Shown here: positions 19,986 through 28,927 of the stretch, one piece after another | Layout of the letters: every line of letters begins with the position of its first letter | How positions within the stretch are numbered: position 1 is the first letter of the stretch | DNA from: Planctomycetota bacterium | GTDB lineage: Bacteria > Planctomycetota > Planctomycetia > Pirellulales > Pirellulaceae | Assembly (NCBI GenBank): GCA_014381825.1 | Contig: JACNKX010000102.1 | Coordinates: forward strand, 21,933-85,932 | Length of the DNA stretch: 64,000 nt | Reading direction: 5' to 3' | Notes under the pieces: model-generated | Database searches by the model: none | What the model was told of the DNA's origin: nothing | Seen by the model: only the letters and a program-made list of their open reading frames with translations | Program-made: the position numbers and the translations under genes

Positions 19986-21224
19986 TTAATTCTCGATCCG
20001 ATACAAGTGCGTCTTCGTGCGGACTACCAGGGCATTTTCGATGGCGCCGGGCGACGCCATACACCCGCCGTCCAGCTGATTTTCAGCCAGTATTCTAAAC
20101 TCCTTCGGATCGGCGGCGATGACTCGCATCTTTCCGTCTTCAGCGACGAAGTAGATGCGTCCGTCCGATGCGATCGGCGACCCGCTGTGTGAGCTGCCCA
20201 TTCGCTCGGTCCAGGATGCTTTGCCAGTTTTGATATCGACGCACGAGACGATCCCCTTGTCGTTCACCATATAGAGGTGATCGCCGATAATCAGTTGTGA
20301 TGGGCGCGTGGGCGTAGAGTGTTTTGTATCCCACTCGATGTGTGTCTTCGTGACGTCGCCGCGTCCGTCGGGACGCACGGCCAACAGGCAAAGACCTCTC
20401 TGCAAATTGATGAACACCTTGCCGTGGCTGTACAATGGTCTCGCAGCTGCGTTAAATCCACCGTGATATACGGTCCACAGCAGTTCGCCGGTCAGTGGAT
20501 CATACGACTCGCTGGCGACCGACGCGGGACTGAGCAGCTGCAAGCGCCCTGCATGCTCGAACACCGTCGGTGTCGAGTAGGCTTTTTTGAGATCACCGTT
20601 GTCCGTGCCGTAATCGATCGTGCGATCTGTCTTCCAAACTGTCTTGCCTGTTTTCTTATCTAGCGCGGCGATGTACTGGTAATCGGCACCGTCGAATGTC
20701 AAATAAAGCAAGTCACGAAATATGATCGGCGACGATCCGGCAGCGCGAAGATGATCGCAGGGCAAATCCTGACGTGACCATGTTATCTCGCCCGTCGCGG
20801 TATCGAGACAAGCTGTTCCCGCACTGCCGTAATGCACCCACAACCGGCCTTCCTCGATAACCGGCGTGGGACTCGCGTAGCTGTTGTAGTCGATGCAAAA
20901 CATCGGCTCCGCGATTTCGAAGACAGTGACATCACGAATGATTTTGCCCGACGATCCGTCCACACAAACTGCGGAAAGCCTCTTCCCATCAGGTGTCGCA
21001 TTCGTCATCCAGATCTGATCACCCCAAACGACAGGCGAAGACCATGCTTTGCCATCGATCGCCGTCTTCCAGGCAACATTCTCCGTCTCGCTCCAGTTGA
21101 TCGGCAGGCTGGCACTTGCTGACTGTCCGTTTCCTCGCGATCCGCGAAACTGGTTCCAATACTCTTCACCGGTCGCGAGGGAAGCGGTTAAGACAATTAG
21201 CAGAATTGCAAAACTCTGTCGCAT
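19986..21224 (-). CDS. PQQ-like beta-propeller repeat protein
   Basis: EEYWNQFRGSRGNGQSASASLPINWSETENVAWKTAIDGKAWSSPVVWGDQIWMTNATPDGKRL; repeated quinoprotein-type motifs. Confidence 0.88.
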   Translation of the reverse strand: MRQSFAILLIVLTASLATGEEYWNQFRGSRGNGQSASASLPINWSETENVAWKTAIDGKAWSSPVVWGDQIWMTNATPDGKRLSAVCVDGSSGKIIRDVTVFEIAEPMFCIDYNSYASPTPVIEEGRLWVHYGSAGTACLDTATGEITWSRQDLPCDHLRAAGSSPIIFRDLLYLTFDGADYQYIAALDKKTGKTVWKTDRTIDYGTDNGDLKKAYSTPTVFEHAGRLQLLSPASVASESYDPLTGELLWTVYHGGFNAAARPLYSHGKVFINLQRGLCLLAVRPDGRGDVTKTHIEWDTKHSTPTRPSQLIIGDHLYMVNDKGIVSCVDIKTGKASWTERMGSSHSGSPIASDGRIYFVAEDGKMRVIAADPKEFRILAENQLDGGCMASPGAIENALVVRTKTHLYRIEN

Positions 21225-21257
21225 GAGTGGTGTCCTCTAATCGAGATTATCTAACTG

Positions 21258-21319
21258 CGAAAGGCACGAATTACACGAAAGGTAGATGTGATTATCCTTC
21301 GTGTAATTCGTGCCTTTCG
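21258..21319. repeat. Perfect 22-bp inverted repeat with 18-nt spacer; CACGAA-type
   Basis: CGAAAGGCACGAATTACACGAA (21258-21279) and exact reverse complement TTCGTGTAATTCGTGCCTTTCG (21298-21319). Confidence 0.95.
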
Positions 21320-21421
21320 TGGTTGTCTCTTTACGTAGTCGCTCGCAGCGCTCGGTCTCCATCGACCGCTGCCAATAAGAATAGTCCATCAGCGTTCAAC
21401 TTCCCAGAGACGCGGGCCGCA

Positions 21422-22573
21422 TTAAGCGATCCACATCTGAAGCAACGATGCCAAAAAGCGAGTCGTTCCCCACGCTATACCGAAAGCAAGTAACACGCTG
21501 ACCAGCATCACAATGGCCAACTCGGCGGCCTGAAGCCTGAAGATCGTGGTGCGACTGCAGCCGAGGCGAAACATGGTGTTCATCTCGCGTTCGCGCAGCC
21601 GAAGTGATAGCAACAGCACAAGACTAACCAAGAGAAGCGTCGCCAACGCGAAGAGTAACATCCCAAGGTCAATGAGCTTGCGAGCCTGAAGAATAATCTG
21701 CATCAACTCGTCGACGACTTCCGTCGGCTTGAGTATTTGCATCGTTGCATCGGGCGAAATGTAACGACCCAACAACAATGTTTCCGACTTTTCAGAATCG
21801 GGCAGGGCAATGATCGCTGTCAGAGGGAACTTATCGGCACTGCCGTGAAAGTGAAAGGAACTGAGATTCGCGTCGGTGACTTCCGCGTGTTGCGGCAAGT
21901 TCGCCCGCGATGCCTTGTGTTGGTGGTCGCCGTCGTCGGCACTCTCGTGGCCATGCCCAATGCCTCGGATGATCCAAGTCGTCTGTAGGTCAGTGAAGAT
22001 TACGTCATCGTCAGCCGTTCCCTGACGTTCCAAGATTCCGACGACACGCATGTTAAGTGGCGTAGGACCAGACAGATCAAACAAGTTTTCCGGCTCGGAA
22101 AGTAAGCGATGCCCAGGCGAAAGATCAAGCTTCCGCGCGACGTCGGCTCCAAGCACACAGTCTCCCAATCGCTGCAATGAGGCACCTTCGGCAACAGCAA
22201 GTCCGCGAAAGCGATAGTACTCAGCCGTCGTTCCAACAATGACAAAGCCTCCCGCGCTAAAGCGGGCAAACAGCGGAATCGTTTCGGCGAGCTTACTGTC
22301 ACTAATGCGATCGACTTCCGCCATTGTTATCGGCTCGGGCACGTCGCCGCGAAAATGCAAGCCATGAATCGCCAATCCGAAGCGACTCCCCTTTGCACCA
22401 ATGATCAAAGGGGTCAAATCCGCACGCTTGAGCGATTGTTCGTGAAACTGCTCAATCGTCCAATGTGTCGCCATAGGAAGGTAAATCGTCAGAGCGATTG
22501 CAGCGATAAGGATCCCGGTTCGTCCGCGATGAAAGGCGATGTAACGACGAGCGAGTAAGAATGTTCCGGACAT
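21422..22573 (-). CDS. ABC transporter permease (FtsX/MacB-like)
   Basis: MSGTFLLARRYIAFHRGRTGILIAAIALTIYLP...; C-terminal LSLRLREREMNTMFRLGCSRTTIFRLQAAELAIVMLVSVLLAF. Confidence 0.82.
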   Translation of the reverse strand: MSGTFLLARRYIAFHRGRTGILIAAIALTIYLPMATHWTIEQFHEQSLKRADLTPLIIGAKGSRFGLAIHGLHFRGDVPEPITMAEVDRISDSKLAETIPLFARFSAGGFVIVGTTAEYYRFRGLAVAEGASLQRLGDCVLGADVARKLDLSPGHRLLSEPENLFDLSGPTPLNMRVVGILERQGTADDDVIFTDLQTTWIIRGIGHGHESADDGDHQHKASRANLPQHAEVTDANLSSFHFHGSADKFPLTAIIALPDSEKSETLLLGRYISPDATMQILKPTEVVDELMQIILQARKLIDLGMLLFALATLLLVSLVLLLSLRLREREMNTMFRLGCSRTTIFRLQAAELAIVMLVSVLLAFGIAWGTTRFLASLLQMWIA

Positions 22574-23254
22574 TCAGCGATTCCCCGCGACCAGCGCTGA
22601 CACGTCGAACTCGGCCAGATCAATCGTCCGATCGAATCGATCGAGGAGACTGTGATCGTGCGTTACGAACAGCAACGTCGCTCCTCGTTCGTCGACCTGC
22701 GATAGCAACAGATCCAGCATCGCGTTGGCAGTTTTCGAATCGAGGTTTCCGGTCGCTTCGTCAGCGAGTACGACGTCGGGGCAAGTGAGCATCGCTCGGC
22801 AGATTGCTACGCGTTGTCGCTCACCTTGTGAGAGCCTTGCAGGTCGACGATCAAGTTTGTCAGACATTCCCAACGCTTCGGCGAGGTCTCTCGCCGCTTC
22901 GGTAGCGGATGCGTCGAGTCGCATCGCTCGATTGATTAGGTAAGGCAGCAAGATGTTCTCGCGAACACTGAGGTACTCGATCAACTCCAACTCTTGGAAG
23001 ACCAAGCCGATGTTGGCGATGCGAAAGCGTCGTCGATCTGCATCATTCAAGGAACTGATAATGGTATTCCCAACGCGAATCGTGCCGCCTTTGGCAACTT
23101 GAACACCCGCTACCAACATCAACAGTGTCGTCTTTCCCGATCCGCTAGGTCCGACGATCGCGATCTTTTCACCACGCGAGATTGACAACTGGGGGACGCG
23201 CAACCGGAAGCCAGCATCGCTGTACTGAAACTCAAGGTTGCTAATCTCGATCAT
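22574..23254 (-). CDS. ABC transporter ATP-binding protein (LolD/MacB-like)
   Basis: Walker A GPSGSGKTTLL, signature LSQGERQRVAI, Walker B DVVLADEATGNLD; start MIEISNLEFQYSD at 23254. Confidence 0.93.
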   Translation of the reverse strand: MIEISNLEFQYSDAGFRLRVPQLSISRGEKIAIVGPSGSGKTTLLMLVAGVQVAKGGTIRVGNTIISSLNDADRRRFRIANIGLVFQELELIEYLSVRENILLPYLINRAMRLDASATEAARDLAEALGMSDKLDRRPARLSQGERQRVAICRAMLTCPDVVLADEATGNLDSKTANAMLDLLLSQVDERGATLLFVTHDHSLLDRFDRTIDLAEFDVSALVAGNR

Positions 23255-24908
23255 AGCCACGGATTCTCGTCTCGAATTTGATTCGCTTCTCGCCAAGTAG
23301 TTGTAGAGCTTGCAGCTTCCACGTACCTTCGTCCAGCACGACGGACACGCGCCCACGATACTCGTTCACGCGCGTATGAACGTGTCCCCAATGCTCGACC
23401 GTTCCGGCGACTCGCCATGTGGCTTCGGTCGTTGGCGTCGTGCCAGCGGTTGGCGGTGTCACTGAGAGGATTTCAACTTTGTCGACGTGCGATAGCGCGC
23501 CACCCTGTTCGGCCATCACCAAGGAACGCTTTACACGCAGATAAAGCTCGCGGAGGAGAGCCCCTTCAACACTCGTGGCGAGCGCATCGTAGACGTCACT
23601 GTCGTCCCGAAAATCAAACGCGCCATAGATGTTCCGGAGTAGCGCCTCAAGTAGCTCGCTTGTTGCCTGGTCCGTCAGCGCGCGGGCCGTTGCTGACACT
23701 GGCGCGACTTTCGTAGCGATCAGCTTTCCCGACCACTCGAATCCAGGGCGACTCACGCGGAAGTTATGTTCTTTCGGTACTTCGTTGCCAACGAGTACGA
23801 TCGAGCGGAGGTACGGTGCATGTTCGCTGAACGTTGACCACTGCATCGCGACGGTCGCGGGAGTCTCGCGGCTTGGGTAGGTCAGAATTACACCGACACG
23901 AGCCTGATGGACGCTGACCCGACGCGGCTCGGCGTTCAACGCAAAGTCATTAATGTCGAGCCCGAAGAAATTCAATCTCGTCAACTGCGCCGAAACCTTC
24001 TGTCCATTCACCGAGGCAGGATTCCGATCCTTAAAGAATCGCTCGATTCCATCACGGGCGGCCTGCTGCTCGTCGACCTCAAGAAAATCTGGATGCTTAC
24101 GTTGTAGCGGAACCCATTGTTCCAAGGTCAACAGCGGAATCAGGATCTCGTGCCGCACTTCGAATCGAGTGACATATAGAAACGAATACAAGCCACCATA
24201 GGTCGCAATGCCTAGTTGTTTTTGCAATTGTTCGTCGCGTTTGCGTCGCAACTCGCGAAAGCTTGTCGGCTCGTTTGTTGGTGGGTGGTCCCAATTGAAT
24301 TTTGTCGAGTGCGGCCGGTTCAGCGTCAGTTGGATCGGGCGTTCGATCAGAATTCCGTTCTGCATGACCATCAAGTCCATCAGCGCCGGCAGGACCGCAT
24401 TTGGCCCTCCAAATGACTGAGTGAACGTGAAGAAGTTCTGTCGCTTATCAACGGGAAACGACAGCACATAGTTGACCGACCTTTTCATCAAATCGGTCTG
24501 CCGGACCCCTTTCTCGCCAACCTTGTCAGTTTCCAGTTCTTCCAACGTCCCGACAAGCCGTCGTCCGTCGGCGTCGAGGATCGAGAAATAATCGAGTACG
24601 AACTGTTTGTGCTTCTCGGCGGCTGCCTTTAAGTCTGTGGCTGAATAGACGTAGTTCGCATCGGATTCCAACTCGTGATACAGGACGAGATCTTCCAGCA
24701 TGATTTGCACGTCGGCATGGACGTGATCCTCATGAACGTCGATCACCGTCGAGCTGAGCGAGATCGGATGGGCGCTGACGCTTTCACCCCAGATGCACGA
24801 TGCGACGACGACCGCAAGACATAATCGAGATACACCGACTATCCACTTACGCCTGTTTCCAAACGGTCTAGTTTTGCAACATTGCCATTCCAATGCTTCG
24901 TCCTTCAT
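23241..24908 (-). CDS. Hypothetical secreted protein in ABC exporter operon
   Basis: Overlaps start of the ABC ATPase gene; signal peptide then HPISLSSTVIDVHEDHVHADVQIMLEDLVLYHE; likely start MKDEALEWQCC at 24908. Confidence 0.7.
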   Translation of the reverse strand: MKDEALEWQCCKTRPFGNRRKWIVGVSRLCLAVVVASCIWGESVSAHPISLSSTVIDVHEDHVHADVQIMLEDLVLYHELESDANYVYSATDLKAAAEKHKQFVLDYFSILDADGRRLVGTLEELETDKVGEKGVRQTDLMKRSVNYVLSFPVDKRQNFFTFTQSFGGPNAVLPALMDLMVMQNGILIERPIQLTLNRPHSTKFNWDHPPTNEPTSFRELRRKRDEQLQKQLGIATYGGLYSFLYVTRFEVRHEILIPLLTLEQWVPLQRKHPDFLEVDEQQAARDGIERFFKDRNPASVNGQKVSAQLTRLNFFGLDINDFALNAEPRRVSVHQARVGVILTYPSRETPATVAMQWSTFSEHAPYLRSIVLVGNEVPKEHNFRVSRPGFEWSGKLIATKVAPVSATARALTDQATSELLEALLRNIYGAFDFRDDSDVYDALATSVEGALLRELYLRVKRSLVMAEQGGALSHVDKVEILSVTPPTAGTTPTTEATWRVAGTVEHWGHVHTRVNEYRGRVSVVLDEGTWKLQALQLLGEKRIKFETRIRGYDRD

Positions 24909-24958
24909 ACTTGTGCGTTGGAGAATGCTTTGAGATCCGTACGGCTGCTTGCGAGGAC

Positions 24959-25301
24959 TTAGGGTATCTTGTCCAGCACCGCACGCGTAAACCACGCAGG
25001 CACTTCGCGTTGATGCATCACCAGACGCTCGCCGTCGGTTATCTCAGCAAGCCAGGTCTTGTCCTTGTTCTCTCCTGAATTGTCAAACAAGTAGGCACGG
25101 TTTGTAAACTTGATCGCATTCATAAGTAGCGAGAGGGAAGCATGGTATCGCGACTCGATTTTATGCACTGGAACGGAATGACCGCCAAGTATGACTCGGT
25201 TTCGGACGCGAGACACGTTAATTGCTGGATCGTCCGTCGCAATGTAATACAGATAAGTACGGAATCCAGCTGTCTGAGCCTGATCCAAGAAGTCAACTTT
25301 G
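24959..25301 (-). pseudogene. C-terminal fragment of zeta toxin / COG4185-like ATPase interrupted by IS1595-type element
   Basis: KVDFLDQAQTAGFRTYLYYIATDDPAINVSRVRNRVILGGHSVPVHKIESRYHASLSLL...; continues in frame from N-terminal fragment at 29117-29522 after removing the element and one TSD copy. Confidence 0.88.
25294..25301. repeat. Target-site duplication (left copy) CAACTTTG
   Basis: Identical 8-mer at 29117-29124. Confidence 0.9.
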
Positions 25302-25381
25302 GGTAATAATATACTTGACTCACCACGCGAACATGTATAAAATAGGAGTGTCCAAGAGAGATCAACGAAAAGGACACTCAA

Positions 25382-26305
25382 ATGACTACCCCAACCAGCC
25401 TCATCGAAGCCGTCAAATTCTTCTCTGATGTAGACCGTTGTAACGAGTACATGGTTCGCATCAAGTGGCCCGATGGCAAGATCACTTGCCCGAAGTGTGG
25501 CGCATGCGGCGACCGGATCGGCAAGATCGAAACCCGCAAGATGCTCCGCTGCAAAGACTGCCGAAAGCAGTTCAGCTACAAGGTCGACACCATCTTTGAG
25601 GATAGCCCGCTTGGTCTCGACAAATGGTTCGTCGCTGTGTGGTGTATCGTCAATGCGAAGAACGGCATTTCCAGCTATGAGCTGCATCGGGCGTTAGAGG
25701 TCACTCAGAAGTCGGCGTGGTTCATGTTGCATCGAATCCGTCTCGCCATGCAAGAGGGTTCGTTTCAGAAGTTGAGCGGCGTTTGCGAGAGCGACGAAAC
25801 CTTCGTAGGCGGAAAATCGAAGAACATGCACAAGGCGCAGCGGGCTCAAAAGATCACCGGGCGCGGCGCAGTCGGCAAGGCCGTTGTGCATGGCGTACTT
25901 GCACGCGGTGGCAAGGTCATTGCCGAAGTCGTCAAGAATCAGAAACGCCGTTCACTCCAACCGAAGATTCGCGCAGCAGTCGAACCGGGCTCTACCGTCT
26001 ACACTGATGCGTTGAAGTCGTACGAAGGTCTCGAAGATATGTACGCTCACGAGATGATCGATCACGCCAAAGAGTACGTCCGAGGCGACTGTCACACCAA
26101 CTCGATGGAAAACTTCTGGGCACTTCTCAAACGCTGCATCAACGGCACCTACATTTCAGTTATGCCTTGGCAGTTATCGAAGTACGTCGATGAGCAGGTG
26201 TTCCGATTCAACGAGCGGAAGAAAACTGACGGCGAGCGTTTCGACGAGGTAATGTCTCGCACCGTCGGGCGTCGCCTGACCTACCGAAAGCTGTGCGAAA
26301 CATAA
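25382..26305 (+). CDS. IS1595 family (ISXO2-like) transposase
   Basis: N-terminal zinc ribbon CPKCGACGDRIGKIETRKMLRCKDCRKQFSYKVDTIFEDSPLGLDKW; DDE-type core DETFVGGKSKNMH...VYTDALKSYEGL...HTNSMENFWALLKRCINGTYISV. Confidence 0.96.
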   Translation: MTTPTSLIEAVKFFSDVDRCNEYMVRIKWPDGKITCPKCGACGDRIGKIETRKMLRCKDCRKQFSYKVDTIFEDSPLGLDKWFVAVWCIVNAKNGISSYELHRALEVTQKSAWFMLHRIRLAMQEGSFQKLSGVCESDETFVGGKSKNMHKAQRAQKITGRGAVGKAVVHGVLARGGKVIAEVVKNQKRRSLQPKIRAAVEPGSTVYTDALKSYEGLEDMYAHEMIDHAKEYVRGDCHTNSMENFWALLKRCINGTYISVMPWQLSKYVDEQVFRFNERKKTDGERFDEVMSRTVGRRLTYRKLCET

Positions 26306-26408
26306 CGAAAAGCCGGGCATTCGACCGGGGCCGAAGCCATCTTGATTCTTTCTCGGATAGGGCCGAGAATACGAGCAGCGCTCCACTGTCTGAATCCTCT
26401 AGCGATGG

Positions 26409-27221
26409 CTAGATTGCGGCTTTGCCGCTAGGCTTTGGGGCGTCTTTTCTTTTGCGCACTGCATCAAAGTCGAAGTGCCATGTAGTGAAGTGGCTGCGCC
26501 AGCTTGATCTAGTTTCTTTGAAGGTGTCCATCCTTACTCGGCCTAATAGGTGCTTCACAAGGTCGTACTTTGCCGCTCCACGCTTGGAATGCGGGTTTGC
26601 CTTCTCATTGATATCGCATCCGATAATCCCGTTAAGCACGTCTGCAATCTGGATGAAGTGGTGCCCATCGGCTGGCGCGTGTTCTACGGACACGACCGGT
26701 CGAACCTGAGACTTCGTGCGCAGCATGTAGCGGTTGTTCAATCGCGTTTTAAGTTCATCAAGAGCGAACGGCGTGTCTCGCTTGTGCCAGTAGACGTGCA
26801 GTCGATCTTGCGCGCCAAGTTCCTTAACGAAGCAATTGAAAATGAAGGTGTTTACGAACGAGTAAAACCCTCGCTCGCGATCACCGTCGTGGTAGTCCGC
26901 AAGAGAAATATGTCTCTTGTCAACGATAAGTGAGCGGTAGCGCATTCGCCGTCGCTGGCAGTTGCTGACGCTGCCGTTAACGAAGTGCTTGTAGTGCATC
27001 GCGTTGCGTGGCGTCAGCTTCGTCCAATGGAAAGTGTGTTCACTAAGAGACGCGATGTCTTTCCAGCGGGAGATATTAGCACCGATGGTGCTAGTCATCT
27101 CCTTTGTCATGAACACGCCACCCAGGACAAGGTAGCGGTTATTGCCGTCGCTGTACGCTTCGTCGCATGCGACGTGATAGATGCTCACTGCACCGATTTC
27201 CCTTTCGGACAGTGAGGCCAA
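26409..27221 (-). CDS. DUF3800 domain-containing protein (passenger)
   Basis: YHVACDEAYSDGNNRYLVLGGVFM..., HFIQIADVLNGIIG; true start may be GTG at 27188 (MSIYHVACDEAYSDG). Confidence 0.75.
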   Translation of the reverse strand: MASLSEREIGAVSIYHVACDEAYSDGNNRYLVLGGVFMTKEMTSTIGANISRWKDIASLSEHTFHWTKLTPRNAMHYKHFVNGSVSNCQRRRMRYRSLIVDKRHISLADYHDGDRERGFYSFVNTFIFNCFVKELGAQDRLHVYWHKRDTPFALDELKTRLNNRYMLRTKSQVRPVVSVEHAPADGHHFIQIADVLNGIIGCDINEKANPHSKRGAAKYDLVKHLLGRVRMDTFKETRSSWRSHFTTWHFDFDAVRKRKDAPKPSGKAAI

Positions 27222-27252
27222 TGCCGTGATCGCGACAACAAATCAAGTCGTG

Positions 27253-27280
27253 TTGACTTTTGGTGGGTGATTCGTATGAT
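27253..27280 (+). promoter_or_regulatory. Candidate sigma70 promoter inside passenger region
   Basis: TTGACT (27253-27258), 16-nt spacer, TATGAT (27275-27280). Confidence 0.5.
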
Positions 27281-27286
27281 CTGTCG

Positions 27287-27408
27287 ATGTTCACTTGTTG
27301 ACCTCGTGTCACAAAGTCGCTCCGCCTGACAGCCGCTCTCACACACCCGTCAGGGGAACAATCCATTCAAACGCCTCAGAGTACATCCTCTGGGGCGTTT
27401 GTCATTTT
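27287..27408 (+). ncRNA. Candidate structured small RNA or 5' leader in the IS passenger region
   Basis: Near-consensus promoter upstream, internal pairings TGTTC/GAACA (27288-27292/27356-27360) and CCTGAC/GTCAGG (27325-27330/27349-27354), terminator-like hairpin at the 3' end; no ORF assigned. Confidence 0.4.
27369..27408 (+). terminator. Rho-independent terminator-like hairpin
   Basis: AAACGCCTCAGAG (27369-27381) pairs with CTCTGGGGCGTTT (27388-27400), 13-bp stem with one G-U, then GTCATTTT. Confidence 0.65.
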
Positions 27409-27476
27409 AGGGATTTGATGATTGAATTGTCTAGTCAAGAAATGACGTAAAGTCTTTTCGGAAAAGGATTTAAGTC

Positions 27477-27638
27477 GTGACAAAGAAAGCGGTTGTACCG
27501 AGGGTCAATAAATCGCGCCACGAATTCGAGGCATTACCGGAGTTCGACAAGGCCATGCGCCACCTCATCACAGTGCCGAAAGAGACGGTCGATAAGAAGA
27601 TGGCCGCCGAGCAAGCAAAGAAGAAGCGGAAGAAGTGA
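27477..27638 (+). CDS. 53-aa hypothetical protein (passenger)
   Basis: GTG start preceded by GGAAAAGGA; (M)TKKAVVPRVNKSRHEFEALPEFDKAMRHLITVPKETVDKKMAAEQAKKKRKK*; absent from the supplied ORF list. Confidence 0.6.
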   Translation: MTKKAVVPRVNKSRHEFEALPEFDKAMRHLITVPKETVDKKMAAEQAKKKRKK

Positions 27639-27650
27639 CTCGCAATCGAT

Positions 27651-28148
27651 TCACGCCGCTTGGACAATCTGACGCGTGACCGTCTCGGCAATGGTCGATC
27701 CATCGTCCTTTCTCCGGACGTGGCAAAATGATAATGGATTCTTTGCGAGCATTGCTTCGACGACAGCTTTCCGATGGCAATACATCCAGTCGGCGCAGCA
27801 GCACATCAAACACGATGTCGTGGCACCTGCAATCTCCACTGCGCGATCGATCTGCTGAGATGATTCTCTGCTGCGATAAACTTTAGCGAGCGTGTCAAAA
27901 AACTGCCGAGAGTTTCCGTTCTGTTGGTATGTAGTTCTAACTTCCTTTGGTGAGCCGAGAAGGCGAAGGTTATCATATTGAATTCCAGCCGCTGACAGCC
28001 GGTCGATTAGTGCGCGTTTTGAGAATCCTTTCTTCCTGCTTAGCGCTAGTTCTCGAATATCGATCAAGAACTCAATGTCGAATTGCTGCAATGTCGCGAT
28101 GAATTGGTCAATGTTGAATCCGTTGTATCCGATCGTGTAAAGCGTCAT
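27651..28148 (-). CDS. DUF488 domain-containing protein (passenger)
   Basis: MTLYTIGYNGFNIDQFIATLQQFDIEFLIDIRELALSRKKGFSKRALIDRL...; ATGA overlap with upstream gene. Confidence 0.88.
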   Translation of the reverse strand: MTLYTIGYNGFNIDQFIATLQQFDIEFLIDIRELALSRKKGFSKRALIDRLSAAGIQYDNLRLLGSPKEVRTTYQQNGNSRQFFDTLAKVYRSRESSQQIDRAVEIAGATTSCLMCCCADWMYCHRKAVVEAMLAKNPLSFCHVRRKDDGSTIAETVTRQIVQAA

Positions 28149-28927
28149 AGAAATCCCTTCTGTCGACAGACTTCCTTTTTCACATGATAGAGCGCCGAGA
28201 TCATCCATGATCCAAAGCGGCTGTGCGCCCCAAGAATTGCAAACACCCGATTCTTCGACGAGAAGATCCGCCCTTTAACTATGTCTACGATTGCATTTAA
28301 TGCCGCCTCGTCAGATCCAAGAGTTGACCGTTGCCTGAGAAATCCAACGTAGTAACTCCACGCTAGCACCTTTCCTTCGCCCTCTCTGCCGGTCGCTATT
28401 TCGCGATACTTCAGGCGAAACTGATAAGGCACGCGCTCAGCAATATCTGTTTTGTCAAACATCAAGCTGCCTTGCCTGATTTCGCTCTTTTGTTTTTCTG
28501 TCCATTCCGTCTTGTCAGGTTTCCAAAAGAATTCGAGTGGCTCAATTTCAACGAGCCCGTTGGTCAAGCCCTGCGACTCAAGATCCTGAGCGCCATGAAA
28601 GATGACAGTGCGCATCCAGTCCCATCGCTCTTTCTCGCTCTCAACCTTACCGATTACTTCAATCGGTGTTCCGTGGACATAATGCCAACTTTCTGGGCGC
28701 TGATCCTTCGTGTCGCGATATGCGCTAACGCGAATGATGTCCCAGCGACTGTATTGTTCATCTTTTTCGAGAAGCCTGAACGGTATCGGGTAAAGTCGAA
28801 TGAAGTTTCCGTCATGATCGACGCCGCCCGTACAGACGGTTTCCGTGTACTTGGTGCTTACCGCTGGGTAAGTTTTGCAGTTGACAAGCAACTCGATCTG
28901 CGCTCGGCTGTCTGGAATCTCTGCCAT
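28145..28927 (-). CDS. Hypothetical protein coupled to DUF488 (passenger)
   Basis: MAEIPDSRAQIELLVNCKTYPAVSTKYTETVCTGGVDHDGNFIRLYPIPFRLLEKDEQYSRWDIIRV...; start ATG 28927; 4-bp overlap with DUF488 gene. Confidence 0.75.
   Translation of the reverse strand: MAEIPDSRAQIELLVNCKTYPAVSTKYTETVCTGGVDHDGNFIRLYPIPFRLLEKDEQYSRWDIIRVSAYRDTKDQRPESWHYVHGTPIEVIGKVESEKERWDWMRTVIFHGAQDLESQGLTNGLVEIEPLEFFWKPDKTEWTEKQKSEIRQGSLMFDKTDIAERVPYQFRLKYREIATGREGEGKVLAWSYYVGFLRQRSTLGSDEAALNAIVDIVKGRIFSSKNRVFAILGAHSRFGSWMISALYHVKKEVCRQKGFL

Noticed and set aside
25302-25687. Apparent N-terminal half of the supplied ORF 24959..25687
   Set aside because: This part is antisense transposase/TIR sequence fused by chance to the real toxin C-terminal fragment
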